Assembly (NCBI GenBank): GCA_024693285.1
Contig: JAILLE010000047.1
Coordinates: forward strand, 124,001 to 188,000
Direction of reading: 5' to 3'
DNA from: Bacteroidales bacterium
GTDB lineage: Bacteria; Bacteroidota; Bacteroidia; Bacteroidales; UBA932
Length of the DNA: 64,000 bases
The position numbers were made by a program, and so were the translations under genes. The notes under the pieces were generated by a model. The model ran no database searches and was not told where the DNA came from. It saw nothing but the letters and a program-made list of their open reading frames with translations. This document shows, one piece after another, positions 62,901 to 64,000 of this stretch. Numbering within the stretch: position 1 is the first letter of the stretch; every line of letters begins with the position of its first letter.

Positions 62901-63053
62901 ATATGACGACATCACCAATACGACATTGGCGTCGAAATCGGGGAAAAGAGCAACTGATGTCTTTGTCAGTGAATAGATTCCGAATATCGCGAAAGCCAAG
63001 AAAACCAAGGCCGTCGTGACCGGCTTGCTCACTGCGGATCTAATGACACTCAT
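59940..63053 (-). CDS. RND efflux pump inner-membrane transporter (HAE/AcrB family)
   Basis: 1037 residues, the usual length. Twelve membrane helices in two halves can be followed, starting VTTALVFLAFAIFGIYSL (about 11-28) and ending SLGMTVCWGLSFSTLITLVL (about 990-1010). The proton-relay helix reads SIAIGMVVDDAIVVLENIST with the Asp-Asp pair (about 395-414). Large periplasmic loops include porter-domain motifs (PVLFKFGMDDMPVLILSA). It should export drugs, bile salts or other amphiphiles with the adaptor upstream; the outer-membrane factor is not in the window. Twelve bases separate it from the adaptor gene. Confidence 0.95.
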   Translation of the reverse strand: MSVIRSAVSKPVTTALVFLAFAIFGIYSLTKTSVALFPDFDANVVLVMSSYPGASASDVENNLTKLLENTLNSVANLKNLTSRSRENVAIVMLEFKYGTDIDEASNDIRDKLDLINSALPDGASVPVLFKFGMDDMPVLILSATADKSMAGLDRILDDRVVTPLGRVTGVGTVSVAGAPAREIHVYCDPNKLAAYGLSVAGISQIIAAENRNVPSGSIDIGSESFSLRVEKEFKDPSELLDVVVSYRGGQVVYLKDVARVEDGLEEKSQESYTNGNRSAMIAIQKQSGANTVNVVNAAKQRIAEIAPTLPSDIKITEVVDNSSEILNTINSLKETIIITLLVVMLVVFVFLGRWRATFIIVLSIPIALLGSLVYLFATGNTLNIISMSALSIAIGMVVDDAIVVLENISTHLERGEKPKEAAVHATSEVGISVIASTLTMLCVFLPLTMVSGMAGIMFKQLGWIVSIIMIISTTAALTLVPMLCSRMLKAGPKTGKLHRAIFDPIEKGLDGLSAWYSRIIAWAVTHRKTVIFGALAIFVGVLALLAPGLKTEFFPTMDGGRLSVSIELPVGTEQSVTGTFAKQICDRLEEEIPEIQVLQYRYGQASSDNVIGSMQNNGSHVISMNVNIGSMEDRKRSSSEIADIIRKDLREYPEVKKATVTEGMGGVGGAASLRLEIYGYDFDETDRIAKEAQAKMLADPAFTQVILSRDDYTPEYQVDFDREKLALNGLNSTTAAAAFSAAMSGSVNSFYREDGDEYNIRVIYDKRFRTSVEDIENILIYTPLGGAVRIKDLGTVVESKVPPTIERKNRERYISVTGIVTRGYALSDGVAVTNRVLSEIDIPNNISTEITGDFEDQQSMFKDLIVLMILIIILVYMVMASQFESFMSPLVIMFSVPFAFIGVILGLRLTGSALGVMAMVGIIILLGIVVKNGIVLIDYTILMRERGMNVINASVTAAKSRLRPILMTTLTTVLGMLPMALGRGEGSEMWRSLGMTVCWGLSFSTLITLVLIPAVYCVFATRQEKRKAKKLAAGAKV

Positions 63054-63065
63054 AGGCTGCGGTGA

Positions 63066-64000
63066 TTATTTGTTAGACACCTCGACTTTCGCCCCATCCT
63101 TTAGGCTGGTGCTTCCCTTGACAGTCACCACGTCCCCCTCGGATATTCCCTCAAGAATCTCGTAGCTATTGCCTACATGACGGCCGAGTTTGACAATGGA
63201 GCTCTCCACCGTGTTGTCCGGCTGAAGGACATACACACACCTCTGGCCAGTTCCCTGCATCTTGACGACGGACTCCTCAGGCACCACGACGCTTTTGTTG
63301 ACTCCGAACTCGATTTTGACCCTGGCGAACATTCCGGGACGCAAAACCCTGTCGGAATTCTGGACGAGGATTTCCGTGACAAATGTGTGGGTCATGGGAT
63401 CGATAGTAGGATAAATCTTGTTTATCTTACCTGTGAAAGTCTGCCCCGGAAGAGCGTCGACAGTGATCTCGACCTGGTTGCCTATCTTAACCTTGGTGTA
63501 ATCCGACTCGGAAACTCCGACCTTGAGTTTGACAGGAGTAATCTGCTGGACCACGAATATCGGCTGGCCGGCGTAAAGGTCTCCCTTGTCATAATTCCTC
63601 GCGGTAATCACACCGCTGAGCGGGGAACGCAGATAGGTGTTCTCCGCCAAATTGTTATATGAGCGGCGGCTGATCTTATAAGCCATCTCGACAGCGTCAT
63701 AATCCGACTTGGACACTCCCCCTTCCTCATAGAGGCTGCGGAGGCGGCTGAGCTCTGTCGAATCGTTCACCAGCTTCAGCCTGGTCTGGTCCAACTGGGC
63801 GGCGTCCATTGTCGCAAGAATCTGTCCCTTACTCACAAACGATCCCACATCAACCCTGATCGTCTGTATCCTGCCCGGAGTCTGAGGCGCTATATTATTG
63901 ATGGCATAAGCCTCAACGGTCGATGAATATACTTCTGTCTGAGGAACTTCCTCCACCACGGCAGTCGACGTTGAAACAAGGATCGTCCTGTCCTCCTCTT
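63066..64000 (-). CDS. RND efflux periplasmic adaptor (HlyD/MFP), 5' end beyond window
   Basis: The frame stays open to the right edge, so the N-terminus with its signal sequence is missing; 311 residues are visible. The lipoyl half-motif IAPQTPGRIQTIRVDVGSFV, with KGQILATMDAAQLDQTRLKL, is followed by a short helical hairpin (LSRLRSLYEEGGVSKSDYDA), the second lipoyl half (YLRSPLSGVITARNYDKGD), and the beta-barrel domain (VKLKVGVSESDYTKVKIGN). The layout is that of MexA/AcrA adaptors. It joins the inner-membrane pump to an outer-membrane channel. A GTG at 63959 could look like a start, but the preceding codons are in frame and fit the family. Confidence 0.9.
   Translation of the reverse strand, partial: EEDRTILVSTSTAVVEEVPQTEVYSSTVEAYAINNIAPQTPGRIQTIRVDVGSFVSKGQILATMDAAQLDQTRLKLVNDSTELSRLRSLYEEGGVSKSDYDAVEMAYKISRRSYNNLAENTYLRSPLSGVITARNYDKGDLYAGQPIFVVQQITPVKLKVGVSESDYTKVKIGNQVEITVDALPGQTFTGKINKIYPTIDPMTHTFVTEILVQNSDRVLRPGMFARVKIEFGVNKSVVVPEESVVKMQGTGQRCVYVLQPDNTVESSIVKLGRHVGNSYEILEGISEGDVVTVKGSTSLKDGAKVEVSNK

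Noticed and set aside
1..64000. CRISPR arrays, tRNA or rRNA genes, insertion sequences, integrases
   Set aside because: No regularly spaced repeats, cloverleaf genes, transposase or integrase motifs were seen; all gaps between genes are under 300 bases and are accounted for.

Overview
The window looks like chromosomal DNA of a gut-type Bacteroidales. Supporting marks are fimbrillin-like lipoproteins, a DUF4988/BACON surface lipoprotein, the RicT-GldH gene pair, a PG0541-type protein beside an RND pump, and promoters of the Bacteroidetes type (TTG, then a spacer of about 20 bases, then TAnnTTTG). Genus cannot be fixed from what is visible. No tRNA, rRNA, CRISPR array, integrase or insertion sequence was seen.

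Layout. (1) 1-3.8 kb, minus strand: the edge of a small membrane protein gene, tandem stem-loops, then an operon read leftwards of a DUF5683-like protein, a GNAT-like protein and an OmpA-family protein. (2) 3.9-7.5 kb: an orphan GT4 gene behind a terminator, then two fimbrillin-like lipoproteins preceded by a 70-residue peptide gene with its own promoter. (3) 7.6-43.8 kb: one polysaccharide operon of 31 intact genes plus one decayed GT2 gene, all minus strand and mostly joined by 4-base ATGA overlaps. It begins with export genes (Wza-, Wzc-, Wzm- and Wzt-like). It continues through 21 glycosyltransferase-like genes (12 GT2, 4 GT4, GT14, GT32, GT8-like, DUF616 and a GT-B-like protein), a pyruvyl transferase and an EpsG-type membrane protein. 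Its distal third holds three polysaccharide-degrading-type proteins (PL11-like, heparinase II/III-like, and a lipoprotein of unknown family) and an asparagine-synthetase-like protein without the glutaminase cysteine. (4) 44-46.2 kb: an HPr-kinase-like P-loop protein and a threonine aldolase. (5) 46.3-49.6 kb, plus strand: a 1070-residue modular surface lipoprotein. (6) 49.7-53.4 kb: GH77 amylomaltase and a U32 peptidase-family protein. (7) 53.4-59.2 kb: a housekeeping operon (beta-barrel protein, LOG protein, polyprenyl synthetase, DNA polymerase III delta', RicT, GldH, TrmB). (8) 59.2-64 kb: thioredoxin, then an RND efflux system running off the right edge.

How it may work together: the operon appears to build, export and perhaps trim one large cell-surface polysaccharide. 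It has no recognisable initiating sugar-phosphate transferase, Wzx flippase or nucleotide-sugar synthesis genes, so precursors must come from elsewhere. The most unusual points are the lyase-type enzymes inside a biosynthetic operon (two without signal peptides), the mixing of ABC-type export with a Wzc kinase and EpsG, and a 150-bp multi-palindromic element inserted in frame in trmB.
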